A stretch of 49,407 nucleotides of DNA from Rickettsiales bacterium (GTDB lineage Bacteria > Pseudomonadota > Alphaproteobacteria > Rickettsiales > UBA1997), in the NCBI GenBank assembly GCA_021298605.1, contig JAJTDS010000003.1, positions 1-49,407 of the forward strand. The letters are read 5' to 3'. The position numbers and the translations under genes were made by a program. Below, piece by piece: positions 26,126 to 35,129 of this stretch. Below the pieces are notes generated by a model. That model was given only the letters and a program-made list of their open reading frames with translations, did no database searches and was not told the DNA's origin. Position 1 is the stretch's first letter, and every line of letters begins with the position of its first letter.

Positions 26126-26918
26126 TCTTAGCGGTATAAAAGCGGTAATTTTAGCCGGTGGCAAAGGCACTAGAATAGCCGAAGAAAGTCATAACAAACC
26201 AAAGCCCATGATTGAAATTGGTGGCAAGCCGATTTTATGGCACATTATGAAAACCTACAATCATTACGGAGTAAAAGATTTTATCATTTGTGCAGGCCAT
26301 AAACAACATGTTATCAAAGAATATTTTTTTAATTATCAATTATTTTCATCCGACATAACAATTAATACTCATCAAGGCATTACAGATGGCATAACTTTTC
26401 ACGACAAAAACTACGAGGAATGGAACATAACCATTGCTAACACTGGCGAAGATACCATGACTGGTGGCCGTATAAAAAGAATAGCAAAATATCTAGATAA
26501 AGATAAGCCTTTTTTTATGACTTATGGCGATGGCGTTGCCGATGTTGACATTTCTAGACTTTTTGCATTTCATAATTCACATAACAAAATTGCAACTGTT
26601 ACTGGTGTAATTCCAACCGCAAGATTTGGTGCCCTGCATTTTGGTAAAAACAATATGGTTGAAGGCTTCGTTGAAAAGCCAGACAATGAAGGTGGTTATA
26701 TAAATGGCGGTTATTTTGTTTTATCGCCTAAAATTCTTGATTTCATCAGAGATGATGATGCAATTTTTGAAAAAGAACCGCTCGAAAATATTGCAAAGCA
26801 AAAAGAGTTAATCTCTTATTTACATAATGGCTTTTGGCAACCTATGGATACAGTAAGAGACCACTCTTATTTATGCTCGTTGTGGAACAATAATAAAGCT
26901 CCTTGGAAAATATGGTAA
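26115..26918 (+). CDS. rfbF: Glucose-1-phosphate cytidylyltransferase
   Basis: RfbF makes CDP-glucose from glucose-1-phosphate and CTP, the entry step to CDP-dideoxyhexoses. The 267-residue protein (usual about 257) shows the nucleotidyl transferase signature AVILAGGKGTRIAEES with the PKPMIEIGGKPILWH segment, YGDGVADVDISRL for metal binding near residue 136 and the family segment GFVEKPDNEGGYINGGYFVL. It overlaps the TPP-enzyme gene by 11 bases and the next gene's ATG sits in its stop region, so translation is coupled. Assignment is firm. Confidence 0.93.
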   Translation: MKNNLSGIKAVILAGGKGTRIAEESHNKPKPMIEIGGKPILWHIMKTYNHYGVKDFIICAGHKQHVIKEYFFNYQLFSSDITINTHQGITDGITFHDKNYEEWNITIANTGEDTMTGGRIKRIAKYLDKDKPFFMTYGDGVADVDISRLFAFHNSHNKIATVTGVIPTARFGALHFGKNNMVEGFVEKPDNEGGYINGGYFVLSPKILDFIRDDDAIFEKEPLENIAKQKELISYLHNGFWQPMDTVRDHSYLCSLWNNNKAPWKIW

Positions 26919-28006
26919 AAACTGAAAATACAAAAATAATTAATCAAAATTTTTGGAAGAATAAAAAAGTTCTAATTACCGGGCATACTGGTTTTAAAGG
27001 TAGTTGGCTTACTTTATGGCTTCAAAATTTAGGGGCAAAAATTTGTGGAATTTCTCTTCAGCCAAACACTAATCCAAATTTATTTAATTCATTAGAATTA
27101 TCTAAAAATATAGAACACAATATTTGTGATATTCGCGATTTAGAAAAGCTAAATAATATTTTTGCTAAATTTAAGCCAGAAATTGTTTTTCATCTTGCTG
27201 CTCAGCCCTTAGTTCGATATTCTTATTATAATCCAATTGAAACCTATCAAACCAATGTTATGGGAACTATCAATGTGCTTGAGGCAATCAAAAAGACCAA
27301 CTCAACCTTGGCAACAATTATAGTAACCAGTGATAAATGCTATGAAAACATAGAGCAAATCTGGGGTTATCGTGAGAATGATAAAATGGGTGGCAACGAT
27401 CCATACAGCAATTCAAAAGGCTGCGCTGAATTAGTGGTTTCAGCTTACACCAAATCATATTTTATACCAAATCAAAATTATGGCAAAATTGCCTCAGTAA
27501 GGGCTGGCAATGTTATTGGCGGTGGCGACTGGGCAGAAGATAGATTAATCCCCGATTTAATTAAAACTTTAGTTGAAAACAAAAATCCTATCATTAGAAG
27601 CCCAAAAGCTATAAGGCCATGGCAACATGTTTTAGAACCTCTGGCTGGTTATATGCTGGTAGCAGAATATTTATGGAGCTTGCCAAAACAAACAACTTTA
27701 TTAAACTGGAATTTTGGCCCAGAACAAGAAAGCCAAAGAGATGTTGAATTTGTAGCAAGCACAGTTTGCGAATTATGGGGCGGTAATAATAAAATAGAAA
27801 TTCAAGAAAATAAAAACAATTTGCATGAAGCAAACTTATTGTATCTAGATTGCACCAAGGTTAAAAAAGATTTAAACTGGCAACCAAAATGGGACATTAA
27901 CAACAGTTTACTCAATACCGTTGCTTGGTATAAAAATTTTTACACCAATAAAAAAAATATTGTAATGTTAAGCAATAATTTAATTGAGAATTATGCAAAA
28001 TACTAA
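26912..28006 (+). CDS. rfbG: CDP-glucose 4,6-dehydratase
   Basis: RfbG converts CDP-glucose to CDP-4-keto-6-deoxyglucose with bound NAD. The extended SDR start KVLITGHTGFKGSWLTLWL is diagnostic for this enzyme, with the catalytic part in VTSDKCYEN and DPYSNSKGCAE (Tyr and Lys spaced by three) and the sugar-binding SVRAGNVIGGGDWAEDRLIP segment. I chose the ATG at 26912, which overlaps the rfbF stop; a TTG nine bases earlier (26903) is open in frame but less likely. The protein has 364 residues, normal for the family. Its product would feed RfbH. Confidence 0.93.
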   Translation: MVKTENTKIINQNFWKNKKVLITGHTGFKGSWLTLWLQNLGAKICGISLQPNTNPNLFNSLELSKNIEHNICDIRDLEKLNNIFAKFKPEIVFHLAAQPLVRYSYYNPIETYQTNVMGTINVLEAIKKTNSTLATIIVTSDKCYENIEQIWGYRENDKMGGNDPYSNSKGCAELVVSAYTKSYFIPNQNYGKIASVRAGNVIGGGDWAEDRLIPDLIKTLVENKNPIIRSPKAIRPWQHVLEPLAGYMLVAEYLWSLPKQTTLLNWNFGPEQESQRDVEFVASTVCELWGGNNKIEIQENKNNLHEANLLYLDCTKVKKDLNWQPKWDINNSLLNTVAWYKNFYTNKKNIVMLSNNLIENYAKY

Positions 28007-29324
28007 ATTCAATCCTAAGCTTACCATTTTAATTCCAACCAGAAATAGAGCTAAATATATAGGGACATGTTTAAAAAGAATAATTCGTTCTATAAAATAT
28101 TATCAAAACAATGGTGGCACAGAAAATATAGAGATTGTTATTGCTAATAATTTTTCAAGCGACAATACCGAAGAAATCGTTTTGAGTTTTGCACAAAATT
28201 ATGAATATATAAAATATTACAAACATAAAGAATTTTATAAATCGGCCGAGGAATCGCTTTTTAATGCTATAGAATTATGCCATGGCGATTATATTTGGAG
28301 CTTTGGTGATGATGATTATATGAGAATTTTTGCAATATCAGAAACTATAAAAATAATAAATACTAATAAATATGATTTAATCGTTCATAATATAGAGTGG
28401 TTAAAAAAAACAATTTATAAAAATTTTAGATATAGCTATATACCAATAAAAAATGGCAATATTAACAACAAGATACCATCATTTTCTGTAACACAAAACT
28501 ATGATAGAGCATCTTCAAACAAAATAAAATACATAGAATATAAAACATCAAAAATGTTTTTAGATCTTGGATTTTGGAATATTACCACTTCATTTGCATC
28601 TATTTGTTTTAAGAATAATAAATTTAATAAGATTTGCTTTGAGGAGGCTATTAAAATATCAACAATTTATAGCTATTCAATATCTTTATTTATTTCATTT
28701 TTTAAATCTAAATCTTTATTAGTATGCAAGCCGCTTGTATTAATGACAGAAAATACATCTTCTGGAGAATTTAACAGAATATCAGCAATTGCGATTGAAA
28801 ATAATTTAATGCCTAGATATTCATGGACCTATGGATTTATTAGACTTATAAAGTTCGCTTCTAATAAAACTAAATTACCATTAGAAATTTTTTTCAATTC
28901 AAGAGAAACTGCTCTTTCAAGAGAAAATTACATTAGTTCTGAAAGCTTTGTTTTAAATAATATTTTGCACTCTTTTTTAATTGATATCAAATCTTATAAA
29001 ATTAAACTACAAAACAAAGAAAAGCTATCAATAGCAGTTTCTGATTATGTAGATCTTTTACAAAATATTATTAACAATTTTCCTGAATTAACAATATTTT
29101 TACAAGATCTTCAAAAAATTAAAAAATATCTACAACTTTCAGATAAATATTTTTTATATTTGATTCACATTTTTATCAACAATAAAATTAAGAAAAAAAT
29201 TTCCAAACTCTACTTACCAAGTTTACCAAAATTAAAACACGATTTTGAATCTTTTGCGAGAAACAAAATTGATTTAGAAGGCAACATCTCCCTTAACTAT
29301 GGCATTCCAAAAAACATAATTTAA
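27993..29324 (+). CDS. Family 2 glycosyltransferase
   Basis: This is a cytoplasmic or membrane-peripheral GT-A glycosyltransferase. [18 protein letters not shown] near the start, [17 protein letters not shown] and the metal-binding DDDY in [11 protein letters not shown] (about residue 105) are typical of family 2. The C-terminal 250 residues are long, Lys/Ile/Asn-rich and unmatched, as is common in O-antigen transferases. The ATG at 27993 was chosen; a TTG at 27984 is possible. It overlaps rfbG by 14 bases, while rfbH follows after 7. It probably adds the operon's special sugar, or a sugar near it, to a growing chain. Confidence 0.85.
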   Translation: MQNTKFNPKLTILIPTRNRAKYIGTCLKRIIRSIKYYQNNGGTENIEIVIANNFSSDNTEEIVLSFAQNYEYIKYYKHKEFYKSAEESLFNAIELCHGDYIWSFGDDDYMRIFAISETIKIINTNKYDLIVHNIEWLKKTIYKNFRYSYIPIKNGNINNKIPSFSVTQNYDRASSNKIKYIEYKTSKMFLDLGFWNITTSFASICFKNNKFNKICFEEAIKISTIYSYSISLFISFFKSKSLLVCKPLVLMTENTSSGEFNRISAIAIENNLMPRYSWTYGFIRLIKFASNKTKLPLEIFFNSRETALSRENYISSESFVLNNILHSFLIDIKSYKIKLQNKEKLSIAVSDYVDLLQNIINNFPELTIFLQDLQKIKKYLQLSDKYFLYLIHIFINNKIKKKISKLYLPSLPKLKHDFESFARNKIDLEGNISLNYGIPKNII

Positions 29325-29331
29325 TTTATAT

Positions 29332-30636
29332 ATGTCCAACATAAAAGAAAACATTCTTCAATCAGTACAAAATTATTTTGAAACTGAACATAAAAAGCCT
29401 GAATTTATTCCGGGAAAAACCTATGTGCCCGTTTCTGGTAAAGTCTACGACCACACCGATATGCAGAGTCTTGTCGAGTCAGCCCTTGATTTTTGGCTTA
29501 CTACTGGCAGATTTAACCGTGAATTTGAACAGTCTTTGGCAAAATTTTTAGGAGTTAAACATGCTCTTACTTGCAATTCTGGTTCTTCTGCTAATTTATT
29601 GGCACTCACCGCCCTAACATCGCATTTGCTAAAAGATAAAGCACTAAAAGCAGGCGACGAAGTTATAACCTGCGCCACGGGCTTCCCAACAACAATTAAT
29701 CCGATTTTAATCAATGGCTTAACTCCCGTTTTCTTGGATGTTAATATTCCTAGCTACAATATGGATATCTCAAAATTAGAAGAGGCGATCACTCCAAAAA
29801 CTAGGGCTATTATGATTGCTCACACGCTAGGAAACCCTTTTGATTTAGATGCAATAAAAGCAATTGCCGATAAGCATAATTTATTTTTAGTAGAAGATAC
29901 TTGCGATGCTTTAGGAGCTGAATATAATGGTCAGAAAGTCGGAACTTTTGGCGATATTGGCACTTTAAGCTTTTACCCCGCTCATCACATAACAATGGGC
30001 GAAGGCGGTGCGGTTTTTACTAATAGAAGTCTTTTAAAGAGAGCCTTAGAATCAATCAGAGATTGGGGAAGAGATTGCTATTGCGAACCAGGAAAAGATA
30101 ACACTTGCAATAAAAGATTTTGTCAACAGTTAGGCGAATTACCTTTTGGCTACGATCACAAATATACCTATTCTCATGTTGGTTATAATTTAAAAATCAC
30201 CGATATGCAGGCTGCGGTTGGAGTTTCTCAATTAAAGCACTTGGATAGTTTTATCAAAAAAAGGCAAGAAAATTTTGACATTCTTTTTGATGGCTTAAAA
30301 GAATTGGAAGAATTTTTGATTTTACCTAAATTTTCGGCAAATGCCAAACCATCTTGGTTCGGATTTCCAATTACAGTTAGAAACAATACAAAATTTTCTC
30401 GCAATCAATTAGTTGAGCATTTAGAAGAAAATAAAATCGGCACCCGCTTATTGTTTGGTGGGAACCTACTTAAACAGCCTTATATGAAAAACAAAAATTA
30501 TCGAATTGTAGGAGATTTAAAAAATTGCGACATCGTTATGAATAGCACTTTTTGGATTGGTGTTTACCCCGGTCTTGAACAGATTCATCTCGATTATGTA
30601 ATTAAAACCATCAAGAGCTTTGTTTTTCGGAAGTAA
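29332..30636 (+). CDS. rfbH: CDP-4-keto-6-deoxyglucose 3-dehydratase (E1)
   Basis: RfbH removes the C3 hydroxyl of CDP-4-keto-6-deoxyglucose using PMP and an iron-sulfur cluster, giving the 3,6-dideoxy skeleton of abequose, paratose, tyvelose or yersiniose. The 434-residue protein has the aminotransferase fold with His replacing the PLP-binding Lys: [16 protein letters not shown] near residue 213. Cysteines in [17 protein letters not shown] (about 249-265) would hold the 2Fe-2S cluster. The companion NADH reductase (E3, as YerD or AscD) is not seen here and may be supplied elsewhere. RfbF-RfbG-RfbH in one operon with a TPP enzyme supports a branched dideoxyhexose. Confidence 0.93.
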   Translation: MSNIKENILQSVQNYFETEHKKPEFIPGKTYVPVSGKVYDHTDMQSLVESALDFWLTTGRFNREFEQSLAKFLGVKHALTCNSGSSANLLALTALTSHLLKDKALKAGDEVITCATGFPTTINPILINGLTPVFLDVNIPSYNMDISKLEEAITPKTRAIMIAHTLGNPFDLDAIKAIADKHNLFLVEDTCDALGAEYNGQKVGTFGDIGTLSFYPAHHITMGEGGAVFTNRSLLKRALESIRDWGRDCYCEPGKDNTCNKRFCQQLGELPFGYDHKYTYSHVGYNLKITDMQAAVGVSQLKHLDSFIKKRQENFDILFDGLKELEEFLILPKFSANAKPSWFGFPITVRNNTKFSRNQLVEHLEENKIGTRLLFGGNLLKQPYMKNKNYRIVGDLKNCDIVMNSTFWIGVYPGLEQIHLDYVIKTIKSFVFRK

Positions 30637-30645
30637 CACTGTTTT

Positions 30646-31572
30646 ATGAATTTAGCACAAATTATAAAAAAATTTCACGAGATGGATTTTTGCTTCATAG
30701 TAACAGGAGCAAATGGCTGGTTTGGCAAGTATATTCTTGAAATTTTACACAATAATTTAGCTGATGAATTCACGGAAAGAGTTTTTGCCATAAGCAACTC
30801 TACTAAAGAGATTAAATTGCAAAAAGGATTGATTGTTAAGTGTATCGACTACTCCACTCTTTTACAAAAAAATAAAAAATATATTATTTTGCATTTTGCC
30901 TTTCTAACGCAAGATGCAATGTTTACAAACTCTGAAGCAGATTTTATAAAAATAAATTTAGAGATAAGAAGCCTTGTAACTAACATAATCAACACGAATA
31001 ATGTTAATAAAATGCTTTATATCTCATCTGGAGCAGTCTACAATGAATCAAATTTATATGGAAGACTAAAAAAAGAAGATGAAAAATATTTTATTGATTT
31101 AACACTCTCTAAAAATTGCGAAATAATCATTCCTAGAGTTTTTAATGTGGCTGGGCCTTATATAAACAAATACAATGCTTATGCTTTGTCTAATTTTATA
31201 TGTCAGGCAATAGAAAATAAAACAATTGCTATTAACTCGCAGTCTTTGACTTATAGAAATTATGTTCATATTTCAAATATTTTTGAGGTTTGTTTAGCTT
31301 GGCTATTAGATAAAAATAAGTTGGAGAAAAGCCTAATATTTGATGCATCAACTAAAGATTCTATTGAGCTGGGTGTATTAGCTGAAGAAATAGCTAAAAC
31401 ATCACAAGATAATATTAAAATTTCAAGAGAACTAGATGTAACGATGGAAAAGCAGTATTATGCTGGAGACTCAAGGCAATTTACATTCCTTGCAACTCAA
31501 TACAAAGTTACAATTCACGATCTGCAAACAATGTTAAAAGAAACCTTTAATTTTATCTATGATCACAAATAA
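30646..31572 (+). CDS. NAD-dependent epimerase/dehydratase family sugar reductase
   Basis: This 308-residue extended SDR has a Rossmann motif FIVTGANGWFGKYILEIL near residue 18-35, a YISSGAVYNES segment with catalytic Ser and a YGRLK motif holding Tyr and Lys in the spacing of the family. The closing enzyme of abequose, paratose or yersiniose synthesis (RfbJ, RfbS, YerF) is of this type and reduces the C4 keto group or side-chain acetyl of the CDP sugar. A position 9 bases after rfbH fits that last step. The precise stereochemistry is unknown. It overlaps the next gene by 14 bases. Confidence 0.8.
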   Translation: MNLAQIIKKFHEMDFCFIVTGANGWFGKYILEILHNNLADEFTERVFAISNSTKEIKLQKGLIVKCIDYSTLLQKNKKYIILHFAFLTQDAMFTNSEADFIKINLEIRSLVTNIINTNNVNKMLYISSGAVYNESNLYGRLKKEDEKYFIDLTLSKNCEIIIPRVFNVAGPYINKYNAYALSNFICQAIENKTIAINSQSLTYRNYVHISNIFEVCLAWLLDKNKLEKSLIFDASTKDSIELGVLAEEIAKTSQDNIKISRELDVTMEKQYYAGDSRQFTFLATQYKVTIHDLQTMLKETFNFIYDHK

Positions 31573-32659
31573 TACAATAAATGATATTTTAGTTTATAAA
31601 AAACGTTTTCCTTATTATATAGTTGCCCCATCTTATTCTCAACAATCTGCTGGAATTAAGGTTCTACATTATTTATGCCACCACCTAAACATTTTAGGTT
31701 ATCCAGCATTTTTAGTGCCTGAAAACAATAGCTTTTGCTCAAATCCAAATCTTATTACCCCAATTATTGATGTTCATATGTTTCAAATTCATAGGCAACA
31801 TAATCTTACTCCAATAGTTATTTATAGCGATGTAATTAACCACAACAAGCTAAATGCAACTTGTTTTGTTAATTATCTTCTTCATTATCCTGGCTTTTTA
31901 TTACAAGATAAAAGTTTTGAATTCTCTGATTTAATATTTACATATTCACAAAGAATATCCAACTATGTAACAAATGCAAATCTTAAATCTAAGATTTTGT
32001 TTATGCCTATAGTTGACACATCAATTTTCTACCCCCCTTCAAACAACAATAAAAGAAGCGGAATGATTTATTATGCTTCTAAATACAAAAATAATTTTAA
32101 AGAAAAAACTTTTGAAATAACCAGCAATGCCACAGAAATTACAAGAGGGCTACCAGACTCTCCCACAACTATTGAAGTTGCTAACTTACTAAGAAATGCT
32201 GAGGTTTTTGCAACATATGAGGACACTTCTTTAATAACCGAAGCTATATTATGTGGATGCCCAGTTTTTTTAATAAAAAATAAGTATTTTGACGGAAATT
32301 TAATATCTAGTTATGAACTTGGACAAAAGGCATGCTTTACAGAATATAGCAATAAAAACCTTGAAATAGCAAAATCTCAAATTAATCAGGCACAGCAAGA
32401 TTTTTACTCTTCTATAGAGGTTTTTAAATCTCACCTAAAGGTTTTTATTGAAGATACTCAAAACTATGCATCAAAAATTAATTTTCCAACAGAAATGAAT
32501 CAAAAGGTTTTTATTGAAGATACTCAAAACTATGCATCAAAAATTAATTTTCCAACAGAAATGAATCAAAAATCATTTTACAAAAAATTTAACTTTAAAA
32601 AAGTTATAAAATACAAAATAAAGAATAAACTAAACAATTTTATTAAAAAATACTTTTAG
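31559..32659 (+). CDS. Glycosyltransferase-like protein with a C-terminal 22-residue duplication
   Basis: The 366-residue protein starts with YYIVAPSYSQQSAGIKVLHYL, which resembles the opening of GT-B glycosyltransferases of the WsaF/rhamnosyltransferase kind. EVANLLRNAEVFATYEDTSL and ITEAILCGCPVFLI near residue 215-240 match the nucleotide-sugar-binding end of GT-B enzymes (the E..xxGxPV region). Residues about 294-337 contain two identical 22-residue units beginning KVFIEDTQNYASK, coded by an exact 66-base tandem repeat. The end is very basic (KKFNFKKVIKYKIKNK), perhaps for membrane contact. It sits directly behind the sugar genes. The family call is tentative. Confidence 0.6.
   Translation: MITNNTINDILVYKKRFPYYIVAPSYSQQSAGIKVLHYLCHHLNILGYPAFLVPENNSFCSNPNLITPIIDVHMFQIHRQHNLTPIVIYSDVINHNKLNATCFVNYLLHYPGFLLQDKSFEFSDLIFTYSQRISNYVTNANLKSKILFMPIVDTSIFYPPSNNNKRSGMIYYASKYKNNFKEKTFEITSNATEITRGLPDSPTTIEVANLLRNAEVFATYEDTSLITEAILCGCPVFLIKNKYFDGNLISSYELGQKACFTEYSNKNLEIAKSQINQAQQDFYSSIEVFKSHLKVFIEDTQNYASKINFPTEMNQKVFIEDTQNYASKINFPTEMNQKSFYKKFNFKKVIKYKIKNKLNNFIKKYF
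32437..32568. repeat. Two tandem copies of a 66-bp unit
   Basis: Bases 32437-32502 and 32503-32568 appear identical and keep the reading frame, adding 22 residues to the glycosyltransferase-like protein. Lack of any mismatch suggests a recent event that could vary between strains by slippage. Confidence 0.9.
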
Positions 32660-32725
32660 CACAATGAATTGTGCTTTAATATTTGTGTGTAGCCAAAACA
32701 CTCTCTTCTCAACAAAATATGCTTT

Positions 32726-34522
32726 ATGAAGAATAAAATATCAAGCCTTTTTCGCTTTAGCAAAGGTTCCAATCCTAAAACTCCAGATACTCTTCCAGAA
32801 ATTATGCGATTAGGTCCAAACACCGAGGGCAGTGTCAATAAACCAAACCAGCTTTATATAAACTACATTAAAAAGGCTTTATCGACCGATAGAATCTATA
32901 ATATTGGCTTAATTGGCGATTATGCTTCAGGTAAAAGCACAATCATTGAAAATTTTCTTGACGATGAGAAAAAAAATGTCATTCGCCTTTCGCTGGCTAA
33001 AATTTCATTAGAGTCAAGCGAAACAAAAGATAAAACAGATACAATAAAGGATAAAACAGACACAATAAAAGAGAAGATCCTTGAATTATTGTTTTGGCAA
33101 GCAAAAGTTGCTGTTCCTAATTCTATTTTACAGTCTGTATATAGGCCCAACAAGCTACTGCAAGGGTTTTCTGCATTTTTATTTTCGCTTGTTTTTGCCT
33201 TTATTACTTTTAATAAAATTAATCTTGATATAGTCTTACTTGGCAACTATACTAAAATTAGTTTTTATATAGTCTTGCTTGGTTGTTTTTCGCTAATATT
33301 TTGGCAATTAATCAATTTTTTTATTTTTTTAAAAAACCTTGGTTTTAGTAAAATCAACCTTAAAAGCCCAAATGTCGATTTAGAAATATCAAAAAATCCT
33401 TTTTATAAGCATCTTGCACAAATTATTTTTATTTTAGAGGAAATTGCCAAAAAAAATTATTTTGTACTAGTGGAAGACCTTGACCGCTTCAATGATATTG
33501 AAATATTCACTGCTTTGCGAGAAATTTCTCTAATAATTAATTATCGATTAAAAAATAAAACACTACCCTTTCTTTATGCCTTGAATTCAGGGCTTTTTGT
33601 ACCTAAAGATAATAACCAAAACTTAGCCAATCAAAACAAGGAGCCACAAAAATCAGTAGATGATATTTGCAAATTTTTTGATATTATCATTCCTGTGTTA
33701 AAATTTAACAATAATCATACTGCAAAAGAAGAAATACTAGAGCTCATCACCAAAGAAAAAACAATCAATTCAGCAGAAAAAGATGAACTAGAAAAAGTGC
33801 TAGAAATTCTTTGCACGAATACAGTAATTGACCAAAGAATTGCTCATAATATTTGCAACCAATATAATTTTATTGAAAGACTTAAATTTAGCGATAAAAT
33901 TTATGATAAAGATAATAAAGCCCGTGCCAAATTGCTTGCAATGACTATTTTCAGCATTTTTGACCCACAAGAATATAATGCACTTAATAATGCCAGCGGA
34001 AATGTTTGGCAATTGCTTGAAAATATATTAACAGATGGCGAGGTTTTTATTAGTGGCTCTGAATTTCAAAAGTTTTTTAAAGAGCTTGCATATGAGATTT
34101 ATTATAATCCCGATCAAAAACAATATTTTAAAGATGCTCTTCATAATATAGCACAAATTAACCAACAACATCTTAAATTTAAAAAACCATCTCTACATTA
34201 TTATAATGAAGATATTGGATTAGTGATCGATAATGATTGGGAATACCGACACCCATTTGACGAAGAAAAGTTTAGTAAATTTTTTGATAAATTAGTTAAA
34301 GAGAAGCTAGAAGATAAAGATAAAGAACATTTAGAACAAATAATTAAGAGTTTTATTTATAAGTCAATATACAAAAGATTTCCGAACAATCTTAAAGAAA
34401 TTAAAATTTCCAATGTTTCCAAAGAGCTAATAAAGCAGAAATATATCGAAAAGCAAGATTATAGAGATTATTTAAACAGAGATCCTTTTCAAAAAGATAA
34501 AGTCGATTCTCCAGCAAAATAG
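32726..34522 (+). CDS. KAP/YobI-like membrane P-loop NTPase
   Basis: This 598-residue protein has Walker A as GDYASGKS (residues 64-71) and Walker B as VLVEDLDRF (about 247-255), the DxDR form typical of KAP and YobI-type NTPases. Two hydrophobic segments (about 145-165 and 172-205) are inserted between them, which is also characteristic; they would anchor the enzyme in the inner membrane. Residues 100-115 repeat KDKTDTI twice, from a short tandem DNA repeat. Such NTPases are often found with defence or accessory genes, and no function is proven. Here it follows the surface sugar operon after 66 bases and precedes rbfA, so it may be the edge of the variable block. Confidence 0.75.
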   Translation: MKNKISSLFRFSKGSNPKTPDTLPEIMRLGPNTEGSVNKPNQLYINYIKKALSTDRIYNIGLIGDYASGKSTIIENFLDDEKKNVIRLSLAKISLESSETKDKTDTIKDKTDTIKEKILELLFWQAKVAVPNSILQSVYRPNKLLQGFSAFLFSLVFAFITFNKINLDIVLLGNYTKISFYIVLLGCFSLIFWQLINFFIFLKNLGFSKINLKSPNVDLEISKNPFYKHLAQIIFILEEIAKKNYFVLVEDLDRFNDIEIFTALREISLIINYRLKNKTLPFLYALNSGLFVPKDNNQNLANQNKEPQKSVDDICKFFDIIIPVLKFNNNHTAKEEILELITKEKTINSAEKDELEKVLEILCTNTVIDQRIAHNICNQYNFIERLKFSDKIYDKDNKARAKLLAMTIFSIFDPQEYNALNNASGNVWQLLENILTDGEVFISGSEFQKFFKELAYEIYYNPDQKQYFKDALHNIAQINQQHLKFKKPSLHYYNEDIGLVIDNDWEYRHPFDEEKFSKFFDKLVKEKLEDKDKEHLEQIIKSFIYKSIYKRFPNNLKEIKISNVSKELIKQKYIEKQDYRDYLNRDPFQKDKVDSPAK

Positions 34523-34587
34523 CTCTTTAAGGCAATAACTAAAATAATAAAGGCGATTTTATCTTAATGTTAAGAATATTATCGACC

Positions 34588-34645
34588 TTCTCCTGCTCAA
34601 GGCTTCGCCTTTGACCATCTCTGTTAATAATTTTTTAAGGGAGAA
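34588..34645. repeat. GC-rich hairpin-forming patch before rbfA
   Basis: TCAAGGC-TTC-GCCTTTGA forms a tight hairpin (core 34599-34611), while TTCTCC at 34588 and GGAGAA at 34640 could pair outside it. It is richer in GC than its surroundings and resembles other intergenic repeat patches of this window, yet it shows no full copy here. Confidence 0.35.
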
Positions 34646-34724
34646 TAATAAGCTAAATTCTTGACAGATGGAAAATTATATCATTAAATATAGAGTTTCA
34701 GCATCAATTTATTTAAACTTCATT

Positions 34725-35129
34725 ATGAAAAAAAGCCAAAGACAATTGCAGATAGGGGAAAATATTAAAAGAATATTAGCCGACATTTTTTTAAGAAACG
34801 ATATTTCTACAGCCAAAAACTGCTACATAACTATTACCGAGGCAGATATTAGCCCAGATGCAAAGAATGCAAAAATTTACATTGATATTTTTCACTTAAC
34901 CAAGAAAAATGAAGCCGATCATAATGAATCTTATTTTGCTAAGATTGAAAAGGAAATCATTAAACAATTAAATCAAATGGCACCTGTTTTTAGGCATCAA
35001 TTAGCACAAAAAATTGAGTTGCGAATGGTTCCAGAAATTAACTTTCTTATTGATAAAAGCCAAAATAATCTACAAAATATTGAAAAAATAATCGCCGAAG
35101 AAAAAATCAAATCAAAATTAAATAATTAA
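34725..35129 (+). CDS. rbfA: Ribosome-binding factor A
   Basis: RbfA binds the maturing 30S subunit and helps 16S rRNA 5' processing. The KH-type domain is seen as QLQIGENIKRILADIF, ITITEADISPDAKNAKIYI and APVFRHQLAQKIELRMVPEINFLID. The family normally begins just before the QxxxGxxI motif, so the ATG at 34725 (MKKSQRQLQIG) is preferred, giving 134 residues; an in-frame ATG at 34668 would add an unusual 19-residue extension. The dxr gene starts directly after the stop codon. The order rbfA-dxr-rseP on one strand suggests a housekeeping operon. Confidence 0.9.
   Translation: MKKSQRQLQIGENIKRILADIFLRNDISTAKNCYITITEADISPDAKNAKIYIDIFHLTKKNEADHNESYFAKIEKEIIKQLNQMAPVFRHQLAQKIELRMVPEINFLIDKSQNNLQNIEKIIAEEKIKSKLNN

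Noticed and set aside
32437..32568. CRISPR array
   Set aside because: The repeat is two adjacent in-frame 66-bp copies without spacers. No CRISPR-like array is seen anywhere in the window.
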